NCBI GenBank assembly: GCA_017743475.1
Contig: JAGHYV010000024.1
Coordinates: 1-55,835, forward strand
Reading direction: 5' to 3'
Length of the DNA stretch: 55,835 nucleotides
Source of the DNA: Roseiflexus sp.
GTDB taxonomy: Bacteria; Chloroflexota; Chloroflexia; Chloroflexales; Roseiflexaceae
Positions within the stretch are counted from its first letter, which is position 1, and the number at the start of each line of letters is the position of its first letter. The notes beneath the pieces are model-generated. The model saw only the letters and a program-made list of their open reading frames with translations, did not search any database and was not told the origin of the DNA. The position numbers were made by a program, and so were the translations under genes. This document shows, one piece after another, positions 45,301 through 54,305 of the stretch.

Positions 45301-46587
45301 TTATTCTGCTTTCGCACTTCCGATCATCACTGCACCCTGTGGCTGATCATGACCAACGCTGCTCCGCAATGCTGGCAACAACGCTGAACCGACAACTGCG
45401 ACGGCCATGGCAATCAGTGCACCGCCCAGATAATACGGCGCACTCATACTGATCAGGTCAAACGCTGTGCCTGCTAGGATCGGCGCAGCGATCCGCGTCA
45501 GGCTGATCAGCCCCTGGGCGCCGCCAAGCGTCGCTCCCTGCTCGTGCGCGTCTACCCGCCGCGAGATCAGACCGGTCAACGCTGGTGTTGCCATTCCATC
45601 ACCAATAGCGATGGCGCCAACCGCCGGGAAGAGCATCCATGCCTCTGGCACCAGAGCGACCGCAATGAATGCACATGCCATCATCGTCATGCCAGCGATT
45701 GCCAGCCGCGTCTCACCAAAGGCAAGCACTAAACGGCGGATCAGAAAACCCTGCATCACCACTGCCAGCAACCCGACCAGCGTAAAGATCAGCGCATTAT
45801 CGAGCGGACCAAAGCCGAAACGCACATCACTGAATACTGCAAAGTTGCTCTGCAAGCCGGAAAATGCCATATTGAGCAGGAAGAGACCAACCAGCAGCGG
45901 GCGAATACTGGATCGCTGCAACAGCGCACTCAGACGCGATACCGGATTCATCTCACGTATTGGCGTGACCATGCGCCGCTCGGGCGGTAGCGACTCCGGC
46001 AACTTGAAGTAACCGAAGATTACATTCGCGAACGCAAGACCTGCAGCAAAGAACGCTGGCGCCTCCAGGCTGATAGTGCTCAACAATCCGCCGAGCGCCG
46101 GACCAAGCATGAAACCCAGACCGAATGCTGCACCGATCATGCCCATGCCCTTCGTGCGCTCTTCGGGGGTTGTCGTGTCGGCAATATATGCCTGCGCGGT
46201 CGAAATGCTTGCACCGGTGACTCCGCTCAGCATACGACCGATAAATAGGATTGCCAAAACCGTTTCGACCCCAAGAAACGACAGGTATTCGGCAAGCCCG
46301 AACAGCACATACGATAGCCCACTGCCCAGGACGCTAATGAGCAGAATCGGTCGCCGCCCATACCGGTCGGACAGAGCGCCAAGCACTGGTGTGAAGAGAA
46401 ACTGCATCAGCGCAAACGATGCCATCAATGCGCCGACGATGATCGCGCGATTGGCTGCTAGCCATGGAATGCTCGACTGCTCAACGATCTTGAGATAGTA
46501 CGGCATCAGCGGCAACACGATGCCAATACCGAGCAGGTCGATCAAGACGGTTAGGAACAAAAAGAGTCTGGGCGACCGCAAGTTCAT
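45301..46587 (-). CDS. MFS drug/metabolite exporter, DHA1 (TetA-like)
   Basis: A 428-residue protein with 12 predicted helices. Motif A is GALSDRYGRRPILL between helices 2 and 3; SGVTGASISTAQAYIADTTT and GMIGAAFGLGFMLGPALGGL are motifs B and C of drug/H+ antiporters. It resembles TetA-type exporters, but substrate range cannot be set from sequence. A near-ideal promoter and a palindromic operator candidate lie just upstream, which suggests control by a repressor such as a TetR-family protein encoded elsewhere. Confidence 0.9.
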   Translation of the reverse strand: MNLRSPRLFLFLTVLIDLLGIGIVLPLMPYYLKIVEQSSIPWLAANRAIIVGALMASFALMQFLFTPVLGALSDRYGRRPILLISVLGSGLSYVLFGLAEYLSFLGVETVLAILFIGRMLSGVTGASISTAQAYIADTTTPEERTKGMGMIGAAFGLGFMLGPALGGLLSTISLEAPAFFAAGLAFANVIFGYFKLPESLPPERRMVTPIREMNPVSRLSALLQRSSIRPLLVGLFLLNMAFSGLQSNFAVFSDVRFGFGPLDNALIFTLVGLLAVVMQGFLIRRLVLAFGETRLAIAGMTMMACAFIAVALVPEAWMLFPAVGAIAIGDGMATPALTGLISRRVDAHEQGATLGGAQGLISLTRIAAPILAGTAFDLISMSAPYYLGGALIAMAVAVVGSALLPALRSSVGHDQPQGAVMIGSAKAE

Positions 46588-46604
46588 AAACCCCTTCTTC
46601 TGCT

Positions 46605-46618
46605 TGACTGTTCAGTAA
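46605..46618. promoter_or_regulatory. Operator candidate TGACTG-TT-CAGTAA
   Basis: The core ACTG-TT-CAGT is an inverted repeat placed about 5-20 bases downstream of the expected transcription start of the MFS gene, where a bound repressor would block elongation. The motif resembles TetR-family operators. Confidence 0.4.
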
Positions 46619-46629
46619 ACTTGCCAACT

Positions 46630-46658
46630 ATCATACTCCACCCTCGATTTTTTGTCAA
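46630..46658 (-). promoter_or_regulatory. Sigma70-type promoter of the MFS gene
   Basis: On the minus strand, TTGACA (46658-46653), a 17-base spacer and TATGAT (46635-46630), about 43 bases before the ATG. Confidence 0.8.
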
Positions 46659-46701
46659 TACCTTGCACATGTTTTGCATAAGTATCATCGGCAACAAAAA
46701 T

Positions 46702-46722
46702 GCAGCCCCTAACACGGGCTGC
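46702..46722 (-). terminator. Rho-independent terminator after the small membrane gene
   Basis: On the minus strand GCAGCCC, a 7-base loop and GGGCTGC are followed by ATTTTTG. It separates the 46850-46969 gene from the MFS promoter. Confidence 0.7.
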
Positions 46723-46849
46723 TGCGCACTACGAAACGGGAAAGAAACCCTCTTACTTTCCCTCATGGATCAAGGGAATGGGCTCAACTAAACCCAACAT
46801 CTCAAGCGTCGCTGGCATCCACCCGGATACTTCCAGACCGACCGGGCAC

Positions 46850-46969
46850 CTACTCTTCAGAAGATTTCGTCTCAGGCGCCGTGACCCAGGTATACGCCAG
46901 CGACCATGCCAGCGGCAGGAACGGAACCAGCACGAGCAGGAACATGAAGGTGACAACTACCCAGTTCAT
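46850..46969 (-). CDS. Small single-helix membrane protein (39 residues)
   Basis: MNWVVVTFMFLLVLVPFLPL continues as AWSLAYTWVTAPETKSSEE: one transmembrane helix and an acidic tail. GGAGG lies 6 bases before the ATG, and a terminator follows 130 bases later, so the unit looks genuine. A second short frame (ending LEMLGLVEPIPLIHEGK at 46753) overlaps its 3' end in another frame but has no ribosome site. No family recognised; single-helix subunits of membrane complexes look like this. Confidence 0.6.
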   Translation of the reverse strand: MNWVVVTFMFLLVLVPFLPLAWSLAYTWVTAPETKSSEE

Positions 46970-47090
46970 AGGAAACCTCCAATCAACATCAGCGCCACTA
47001 CCGATTATACGACGTTTTGACCGAAGTTGGAAGTAAACATGCACCGGACACACGTTGCGACTTTGATACACAAATCCTCTGCACGACCAC

Positions 47091-47696
47091 CTATTCGACT
47101 GGAACAAGCCAGACGACGCCCTCAAGCGATTGCTGCGCCGCCCATCCTGTGCCATTCCAACCTTCGACCCGCCACCACACATACCCGTCGGCAGTCACTG
47201 GTCCTTCCAGGATACGCACCTGTTCGCCTTCTGCGAAGGCGACACGCACTGGCGCCTTCAAACCCGGCGCGGCGCGTCCACGGAGTGTACGACCTTCGGT
47301 ATTCGCCACCTGCGCCGACCCGCCAACCCGTAATGTCCGCACAACTGGTTCAGGTGTTGCGCTCGGAACCACCGTGGGGAAGAGGGGCGTGCGAGTCGGT
47401 TGCGACGATTCCGCTGCAACGGTCTCTGCTTCCGGTGCTGCAAGCGATGACAGATCCTCTGCACTGCTCCTGCGAAACGCACTTCTGAGGACAACCGCCA
47501 GCGCTATGACGAGCACGATACCAATTGTCAGCAACCAGCCGCGCCTAGTCAGGAACGACAGTGGAGTGCGGCGCATACGTCGCCGTGCCTGCTCGTAACC
47601 TCGGCGGTAATGGTAGTAATGCTGGTAGTAGAACGGGTGCAGCTCGCCACGCTCAGCATCCGCCACACCACGTTCGTACATGTCTTCGCTGCTCAT
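47091..47696 (-). CDS. Membrane-anchored bacterial SH3-domain protein
   Basis: A 201-residue protein. A cytoplasmic N-terminus rich in Tyr and Arg (HPFYYQHYYHYRRGYEQA) leads to one helix (WLLTIGIVLVIALAVVL, about 53-70), a Thr/Pro-rich linker (about 95-118) and an SH3b domain (ANTEGRTLRGRAAPG, GEQVRILEGP and WWRVEGWNGTGWAAQQSLE). SH3b domains bind cell-wall or other polymers outside the membrane. The gene is monocistronic as far as can be seen. Confidence 0.8.
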   Translation of the reverse strand: MSSEDMYERGVADAERGELHPFYYQHYYHYRRGYEQARRRMRRTPLSFLTRRGWLLTIGIVLVIALAVVLRSAFRRSSAEDLSSLAAPEAETVAAESSQPTRTPLFPTVVPSATPEPVVRTLRVGGSAQVANTEGRTLRGRAAPGLKAPVRVAFAEGEQVRILEGPVTADGYVWWRVEGWNGTGWAAQQSLEGVVWLVPVE

Positions 47697-47951
47697 CGGC
47701 TCGTGTGATGACCATCAGGGTCCACTTATGACGATAGACCGTGGCAAACCACCAGCATACACCATGTCATAGAGACGTTTACTCCACTAGCTGACACAAC
47801 AAACCGGCATGTAATCATTGGGCATACAACATTGCCGGGCAGGGGACCTGCTTCTTCAGGTAGTGCATGAGACCTGTGACCGTTGTCATGACCCGGAACA
47901 CTGGTCGATCAGCAGCCTCAACATGTTGTATCACCGTGTGTGCTTACCGTT

Positions 47952-48386
47952 CTAAGTCAACACCAAATCTGCGCGCCCCATTTCGCGGAGCAGACGTGGA
48001 TACATTTCGTACATAGGCTCAACCGCAGGCAACAATTTCAAGATTTTTGGAATCGGACCCTTTGCAATAATCTGACGTCGCGCCAATGCTGTCATCAGAT
48101 TAATTTTGCCGTGCCAGAACTGATGAGCGATATCCGCCTTCATACTCATCTCAACATCCGGCTTCAATCCGGTATCATCGCCCCATAAGACATCAAAATA
48201 CGCACCGGGTTGTGTCGGCGGCGCTGCCGCATTGATGGTCACCACAGCGCTCGGTTCTTCGTAGCGAAACTGGATCACCAGATGCGAGTCGCGGATTTTT
48301 GGGGCAATGCGCGCATCGCACTTTGCTTTGTCGTACAACGTGCTCAGGCATAGATGCAGCTCAGCATAATCCTTGAACACAGGCAT
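47952..48386 (-). CDS. SCP2 sterol-transfer-like protein
   Basis: A protein of about 144 residues with SCP2-like features: VIQFRYEEPSAVVTINAAAP, PDVEMSMKADIAHQFWHGKI and MTALARRQIIAKGPIPKIL. The fold binds lipids or other hydrophobic ligands; the ligand is unknown. The start at 48386 follows AGGAGGACGAGG; a frame extension of seven codons is not needed. A promoter lies 50 bases upstream. The 255-base gap 47697-47951 has no gene. Confidence 0.75.
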   Translation of the reverse strand: MPVFKDYAELHLCLSTLYDKAKCDARIAPKIRDSHLVIQFRYEEPSAVVTINAAAPPTQPGAYFDVLWGDDTGLKPDVEMSMKADIAHQFWHGKINLMTALARRQIIAKGPIPKILKLLPAVEPMYEMYPRLLREMGRADLVLT

Positions 48387-48434
48387 ACCTCGTCCTCCTG
48401 ACGGCATTGAGTATGATTTGGGGGTGTGAGTATG

Positions 48435-48465
48435 ATTATAACATACAGAGGAACAGGGGGATCAA
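48435..48465 (-). promoter_or_regulatory. Promoter of the SCP2-like gene
   Basis: Minus strand: TTGATC (48465-48460), a 19-base spacer and TATAAT (48440-48435) with a TG extension (TGTTATAAT). Confidence 0.6.
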
Positions 48466-48647
48466 AACCGGTTATAGCGCTAGAAAACCCATTTCTAAGC
48501 GGGATGAGAGCGTCGGGCAGTGCAGGGCACAAGAGCATTGAGATACAGAACACAGGCGTTGTTGACGGAAAAGCGCTTGATATAGCAGCGCACACCTCCC
48601 TAAAAGTCGCCCAGGCGTGCAAGGAAAAGCACAGGAAGGACCGATTG

Positions 48648-49835
48648 TCAGCGTCCATGTTCTAGCGCGATTTCGGTTTGCGCCTCGTGAGGGTGCGCCC
48701 AGCGCTTACCAAAGAGACCAGTTCGTCCGACATACCAGATCATCGTTCCGAGATAGGCACCAAACCGGTCGATGAAATACTGGCGACTGCGGCTTGCACG
48801 GTAGTGTTCTCGGGCGAGCGCAATCAACGCTGCGATGTCCGCTGCCTCCTCGTGCCGATAAGCCTCGACCGGATGTGCGACGAAGAAGCGCACTTCGTCT
48901 AACCCAAATGTGGCTGACATATCGACAACGGCAGGGATCGCAGGGTACTGGGGATCGAGTGCAATGTGTCCAGTGACGCGCATCCCCAGTTCACGTGCCT
49001 GACGCACGGCATGGATCACTGCATCGCGTTCGCTTTTGGATTCAAGCACTGCAAGTGCTGCGAACTCGAAGGTCAATGCCTCACACCCGCTGCGACGAAA
49101 CGCCTCCAGGAGGGTAGGAGTGAGCCGCGTGTACGAAACACGTCCTTCCCATCTGATGCCAAGATGCATGTCGGAGAGGTGCGACAACACAGCGTACAAC
49201 CAGTCCAGATCATCGGTAAGCGCCAACCCGCTCAGCACGACATGACGCACTCCATGTTCCTGAACGAGAGAGCGCAGTTCCGTCATTAGCAGCGCTGGTT
49301 GACGGGGCGCTGGCGTTCCGTCTCTGCGCAACCGCCCAATCAGGACCGGCGTTCGCAACTCACCTTCCGGCGTCGTCGACGGGTAGCGTTCAAGTGCAAG
49401 CAGATGCCGTGCCGGGAATGGCAACCGGTCAAGGTCGTCATCAAGCGCCAGGAGCGCACATGCAACCAGGCGCTTAATCTCTGACGCGTGCGGCAGAACA
49501 CGGTTGAGTTCAGCAAGTGCATGTGATGCCAGCCAGGGCGGCAGATGATCCCGCACCCCCAGCAGCAATGGCAGCGCTGTTCCACTAAAGGTAACGCGCC
49601 CGGCAACTGTAGCGGCTTCCGCAACATTATCGGCAGCAACAATGGTCACTTGCGGTCGGAATGCCCGGAGCGCCTCCAGATAATCTACGCGAGGATCGCT
49701 CTGATAGAGTGCTTGATCATAAATGCGCACAATATGTCGCTGCTGTTCAAGGAATGCTGCAATATAGCACAACGGCAGTGGTGGCGTTGCGTGAGGTTCG
49801 TCAAGACGGGGAAGTGCAACCAGAGCGATCTTCAC
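48648..49835 (-). CDS. B12-binding/radical-SAM-like protein lacking the cluster cysteines
   Basis: About 395 residues from GTG 49835, behind GAGGA. The N-terminal 140 residues follow the B12-binding layout of BchE-type radical SAM enzymes (KIALVALPRLDEPHATPPLP, LPLCYIAAFLEQQRHIVRIY). The LDRLPFPARHLLALERYPST linker is also typical. Next should come a CxxxCxxC motif that binds the [4Fe-4S] cluster; instead it reads TPVLIGRLRRDGTPAPRQPA, without any cysteine. The following barrel segments (LMTELRSLVQEHGVRHVVLS, LLEAFRRSGCEALTFEFAAL) are preserved. It is thus a homologue that cannot do standard radical SAM chemistry. It may bind a ligand or partner; it precedes the SCP2-like gene. Confidence 0.72.
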   Translation of the reverse strand: MKIALVALPRLDEPHATPPLPLCYIAAFLEQQRHIVRIYDQALYQSDPRVDYLEALRAFRPQVTIVAADNVAEAATVAGRVTFSGTALPLLLGVRDHLPPWLASHALAELNRVLPHASEIKRLVACALLALDDDLDRLPFPARHLLALERYPSTTPEGELRTPVLIGRLRRDGTPAPRQPALLMTELRSLVQEHGVRHVVLSGLALTDDLDWLYAVLSHLSDMHLGIRWEGRVSYTRLTPTLLEAFRRSGCEALTFEFAALAVLESKSERDAVIHAVRQARELGMRVTGHIALDPQYPAIPAVVDMSATFGLDEVRFFVAHPVEAYRHEEAADIAALIALAREHYRASRSRQYFIDRFGAYLGTMIWYVGRTGLFGKRWAHPHEAQTEIALEHGR

Positions 49836-49960
49836 GGGTTCCTCAACCAAATCTCAAGCGACAAGCCACAGGCATATCACATCTTCACAGAGGAGATTAT
49901 AGCCATCTTTATTGATGACCAGGTGAACACCCGTCTATGGTTTGGTAAGAGAATCGTCAT

Positions 49961-52117
49961 TCACGCTTGCCCGTCTGCCAACGGCAGGGTGAAGGTAAAG
50001 GTCGTGCCGACTCCCTCTTCGCTTTCGACCCAGATGCGCCCGCCATGACCTTCAACAATTTGCTGGCAGATTGCTAGACCCAGACCAAGATTGTTGCCGT
50101 GGGTGCGACGATGTTTTGCCACCTGATAGAACCGCTGGAATATCTTTCCTAATTCGCTCGCCGGAATGCCCACGCCGGTATCGGAGACGCGCACTCGGAC
50201 TTCCTGATCGTGAACGTCAGCAGAGATAGAGATCGTGCCACCTGGTGGGGTTGCCTTGATCGCATTCTCGATCAGATTGGTCAACACCTGGCCAATCCGC
50301 TGACTGTCGAACCGACAGAGCGGCAGCTGCGTCACGTGATTCACGAGCGCCAGTTGCTGCTGCTCCGCCTGCAGCTTCAACCGGTTGACCGTGCCTGCGA
50401 TAAGCAGCGCAAGATCGCTCACTTCTGGCTGTAGTGCCAGCCGACCGGCTTTGAACCGGTTGTATTCGAGCAGTTCGGCGACGCGACTGCTCAGTTGTTC
50501 GATCTGCTCGTCTGCCATCTTGAGAAAATCCTGCTGCAACGATGTCAGCGGACCGGCGCGTTCCTGGAGCACCAGTTTGACGAAGCCATTGAGGGTATGG
50601 AGGGGGTTGCGCAACTCGTGCGATACCATTGAGATAAAATCCATACGGGCGCGTTCTTCGGCTTTGTGGTCGGTGATGTCGTGCAGCACAATTGCCGTCA
50701 GATCCGGCAGATCATCATCAGTGTGCACCCGCGACGCAACCGCCTGATAGACAATCTGACCTTCCTCAGCATCCGGACTGCCGAAAACCCATTCCGGCGA
50801 CGCCACTGGACGACCATCCTCGGAGAGGCGGCTTGCCAGTTCACGCATACGCTCCAGCCAGGGTTGCGGCGCCGATGTATCGTTGAGGAGCGCCTGACCT
50901 ATCGGATTTGCCAGCACGACATTGCACTCATTATCGAGCACGACCAGTCCATCATTCATGTCGCGGAGCACTGCCTGAAGCAACTGCTGTTGCCTTCGCA
51001 ACTGGCTGTGCAGTTCGGCGTTGCCAATGGCAATGCCAGCCTGCGCGGCGAATGCCGCAAGATGGCGGGCATCGCTGCTGGAGAACGCAGCGAACGTGGC
51101 GCTCACTACGGTCAACGCCCCACGTGGCGGACCATCACCGACGAATAGCGGCACACAGATAACTGAGCGCAACCCACTCCGACTGATGGCACCGAGTCCA
51201 GCATCAAGAGCGGCATCGGCAATCACTGCGGGCACCTGATCGTGCATTACGCGACGAATGAGCGGCTCGACCCACTGAGGGCGCATCTGACCATCACGGG
51301 CATACACGCGATTGGTCAACGTCCCGTCGGTTGCCAGCGTCAACACCACTGCATGGGTGCGTTCGGCGCCGAATGTTTGTACGGTGCTATCCAGAATCTG
51401 ATTGAGCACGTCGTCGAGGCTGAGCGTGCTGGTAATGGCGCGCAACCCTTCTTCGAGCGCGTGGCGTTCGCGCATACGCAACCGCAGTTCGTTTGCCAGA
51501 TGCTCAAGTTCTTCGACGCGAGCTTCACGAGTGTTGCGTTCACGCTGCAATTCGCTGCGCAGACGCATGATCGTTCGTTGCTGCCGCGTGCCTGTCATAA
51601 TGGCAACGATGCCGCACCCCAGGCTGCCCGCAAGCACCCCTGCCGCACTCCACTGTTCTCCCGCCGTCAGCGGCGCGCTGCCCGCGCGATTCAGCAGAAA
51701 CTGGAAGAGGAAAAGCGGTCCAATGGCGAAGAGGGGCGCAAGAGCAGCCTGGTTGCGCCTATAACCGGATAGAGCACGCCATGCAATGAGCGTATAGACC
51801 GGCAAAAAGAACGAAAGGTCAGTTGTGCCACTCACCACAATCGCGCCCAGCAGTGCATCGACACCAACAGCAGCCCAACCGGTGCCCAGCGCTCGTGAAT
51901 CGATGCCTGCAGGATGATGATACGCCGTCCAAAATAGCCAAAGATGCACCAGCGCATAGGTGATCAGCGCCATCCAGAGCGCCTCAGGAGGTGCAGCAGC
52001 ACTTAACCATATAACTAGCGCTAGCGCTGGCGCTGGTGCCAGCAGCTGACCCAAATATGCACGGCGTTCGGTTAACCAGTATGGAAGTTGTCGCGTGAGC
52101 GTGTCTCCAGCGATCAT
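49961..52117 (-). CDS. Membrane sensor histidine kinase (TM, GAF, PAS, HisKA, HATPase)
   Basis: A 718-residue protein. Five to six helices fill residues about 20-160. A coiled coil (about 172-210), a GAF domain (about 215-370) and a PAS domain (about 375-480) follow. The HisKA box VSHELRNPLHTLNGF places the phospho-His at 500; the ATPase boxes are NLIENAIKATPP, DTGVGIP and NNLGLGLAICQ. The gene follows the 52178-52858 regulator by 60 bases and is its likely cognate kinase. The signal is unknown; the PAS lacks an evident heme or flavin residue. Confidence 0.92.
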   Translation of the reverse strand: MIAGDTLTRQLPYWLTERRAYLGQLLAPAPALALVIWLSAAAPPEALWMALITYALVHLWLFWTAYHHPAGIDSRALGTGWAAVGVDALLGAIVVSGTTDLSFFLPVYTLIAWRALSGYRRNQAALAPLFAIGPLFLFQFLLNRAGSAPLTAGEQWSAAGVLAGSLGCGIVAIMTGTRQQRTIMRLRSELQRERNTREARVEELEHLANELRLRMRERHALEEGLRAITSTLSLDDVLNQILDSTVQTFGAERTHAVVLTLATDGTLTNRVYARDGQMRPQWVEPLIRRVMHDQVPAVIADAALDAGLGAISRSGLRSVICVPLFVGDGPPRGALTVVSATFAAFSSSDARHLAAFAAQAGIAIGNAELHSQLRRQQQLLQAVLRDMNDGLVVLDNECNVVLANPIGQALLNDTSAPQPWLERMRELASRLSEDGRPVASPEWVFGSPDAEEGQIVYQAVASRVHTDDDLPDLTAIVLHDITDHKAEERARMDFISMVSHELRNPLHTLNGFVKLVLQERAGPLTSLQQDFLKMADEQIEQLSSRVAELLEYNRFKAGRLALQPEVSDLALLIAGTVNRLKLQAEQQQLALVNHVTQLPLCRFDSQRIGQVLTNLIENAIKATPPGGTISISADVHDQEVRVRVSDTGVGIPASELGKIFQRFYQVAKHRRTHGNNLGLGLAICQQIVEGHGGRIWVESEEGVGTTFTFTLPLADGQA

Positions 52118-52177
52118 GGCTGCACCTTCCCCCTATCGGTCCATTCTCAGAATGCCTCAGCACATACCTGGACTGTC

Positions 52178-52858
52178 TCAGGCCTCAAACTTATACCCTA
52201 GATTGCGTACAGTCAACACATGGCGGGGATGCTCGGGATCGCGCTCGATCTTCATGCGCAGGCGCCGGACATACACCGCAACCAGATTGCTCTCGCCTTC
52301 GTAATCGTACCCCCAGACTTTGCTCAGGATCTGACTGGTGTTCAGTACGCGACCGGAGTTCTTCATCAGATAGTAGAGCAACCGAAATTCGAGCGGCGTC
52401 AGTTCAACAATGCGCCCATCGGCAAAGAGTACCTTGTGCTCAACCGGATCGAGCGTCAGGCCACCTAGACTCAGGCGCGCCGAGGGACTGAGCATATCGC
52501 TGTTTCTCCGCCGCAATACTGCTTCAACCCGCGCCAGCAATTCGGATGGCTCGAACGGCTTGACCAGATAATCGTCTCCGCCGATCTGCAACCCGGTCAC
52601 TCGATCCTGCAACTGTGAGCGAGCAGAAAGAAAAATGATCGGCACATCAGAGGTGCGCCGGATCTGACGGCATATATCGAACCCGTTCGCCTTCGGCATC
52701 ATTACATCGAGCAGGATAAGGTCTGGATTATACTGCTCGACCGATTGGAGGATCGATGGGCCATCGTAGGCTTTAATGACCTTGTAACCCGCTTCTTCCA
52801 GGACAAACGCGGTCAGTTTGAGATTCGGCAGGTCATCATCAGCAACCAGGATATACAT
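52178..52858 (-). CDS. OmpR/PhoB-family response regulator
   Basis: A 226-residue regulator. The receiver has the acidic triplet DDD at 7-9, Asp51 in LILLDVMMP, the Ser/Thr switch in FLSARS and Lys in LVKPFEPSE. The C-terminal winged helix carries VELTPLEFRLLYYLMKNSGR and ESNLVAVYVRRLRMKIE with the HVLTVRNLGYKFEA wing. The start follows GGGAGAGGGAAG. It is transcribed ahead of the kinase. The 52859-53127 gap upstream contains a CCCGAC-AG-TCGGG palindrome near 52886 but no assigned regulatory site. Confidence 0.94.
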   Translation of the reverse strand: MYILVADDDLPNLKLTAFVLEEAGYKVIKAYDGPSILQSVEQYNPDLILLDVMMPKANGFDICRQIRRTSDVPIIFLSARSQLQDRVTGLQIGGDDYLVKPFEPSELLARVEAVLRRRNSDMLSPSARLSLGGLTLDPVEHKVLFADGRIVELTPLEFRLLYYLMKNSGRVLNTSQILSKVWGYDYEGESNLVAVYVRRLRMKIERDPEHPRHVLTVRNLGYKFEA

Positions 52859-53108
52859 ATCTTCCCTCTCCCTGCGACAATACCCGACAGTCGGGGCAAT
52901 TAGCAGTGCGTGGCTGCTCCTTGGCGGCTATCCGTGATTTCGACTTTCGTTGTGATTTCTCTCTACAACCATGAACAGTATCTCTGTCGAAAAAGTTACG
53001 CGGCAGCGATAAGTTACAAACACTTCACCCTGTTCGCGCCGATCTTCTTGTGCTTGCAGCCTAACGAAACATGCTAGTCTATCGTGTGGTGCGTGGCGAA
53101 GCCCTCTC

Positions 53109-53117
53109 TGCTATAAT
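53109..53117 (+). promoter_or_regulatory. Extended -10 promoter of the DUF2085-TlpA operon
   Basis: TGCTATAAT, with transcription expected near 53124, about 4-7 bases before the first suitable ATG. The message may therefore be leaderless. Confidence 0.6.
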
Positions 53118-53127
53118 GATATGTGTT

Positions 53128-53690
53128 ATGATGACCGAGCTTCCATCCCGCCCTGCACCCTGGATCGATCGAGCAGTTGCCTGGCTACTTTGCCACTGGC
53201 TTGCATCGTTGAATCTCCTTGCTGGCATCTACGCAGGTCTGCCGTGGGTGTCGCCCTGGCTGAAGGCGAATGGGCATCCAGTAGCGGGTGAGATCATTTT
53301 CCGCATATATACGCCCTTGTGTCATCAACGCCCTGAGCGTTCGTTCTGTTTTTGCGGGTATCAGGTGGCGTTCTGCCATCGCTGCACAGCGTTTTACGGC
53401 GGTCTGTTCATCGTCGGAGTACTCTTTTCCATGGTGCGGCGCTGGATCCGTCCGGCGTCGTTAACTCTTGGCGTGCTCTTGCTCATCCCGATGGCACTCG
53501 ATGTCGGTTCGCACATCATCAGCGATCTCTTAAACCTTGGGTGGCGCGGGGGTGGTGACGACATCGGCTCGCTCAATTTTTGGCTGCGCATGATCACTGG
53601 TGCGCTGGCAGCGCTGGCGATGGTGCTGGTCGTCTATCCCCGACTCGAACGTGAACTTCCGGCGCAGGTGTGGGGGATCGGAGGGGCGCG

Positions 53691-53694
<4 letters not shown>
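53128..53694 (+). CDS. DUF2085 membrane protein (first copy)
   Basis: A 188-residue protein with four hydrophobic segments. The conserved cysteine region is [20 protein letters not shown], then [20 protein letters not shown] between helices 1 and 2, the DUF2085 signature, possibly a metal or disulfide site. Two ATG codons in a row begin at 53128, just after the expected transcription start, and the longer frame from 53071 would begin upstream of the promoter. It overlaps the TlpA-like gene by ATGA, so the two are translationally coupled. Function unknown. Confidence 0.8.
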
Positions 53695-54293
<599 letters not shown>

Positions 54294-54305
54294 CAGTGAG
54301 GTTTC

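Noticed and set aside
46753-46849. A short peptide ending LEMLGLVEPIPLIHEGK
   Set aside because: No ribosome site, and it is in a different frame from the better-supported 39-residue gene; it could still be real.
48344-48665. Short frames on both strands between the SCP2-like and radical-SAM-like genes
   Set aside because: They overlap the promoter region and each other, with no ribosome site or motif.
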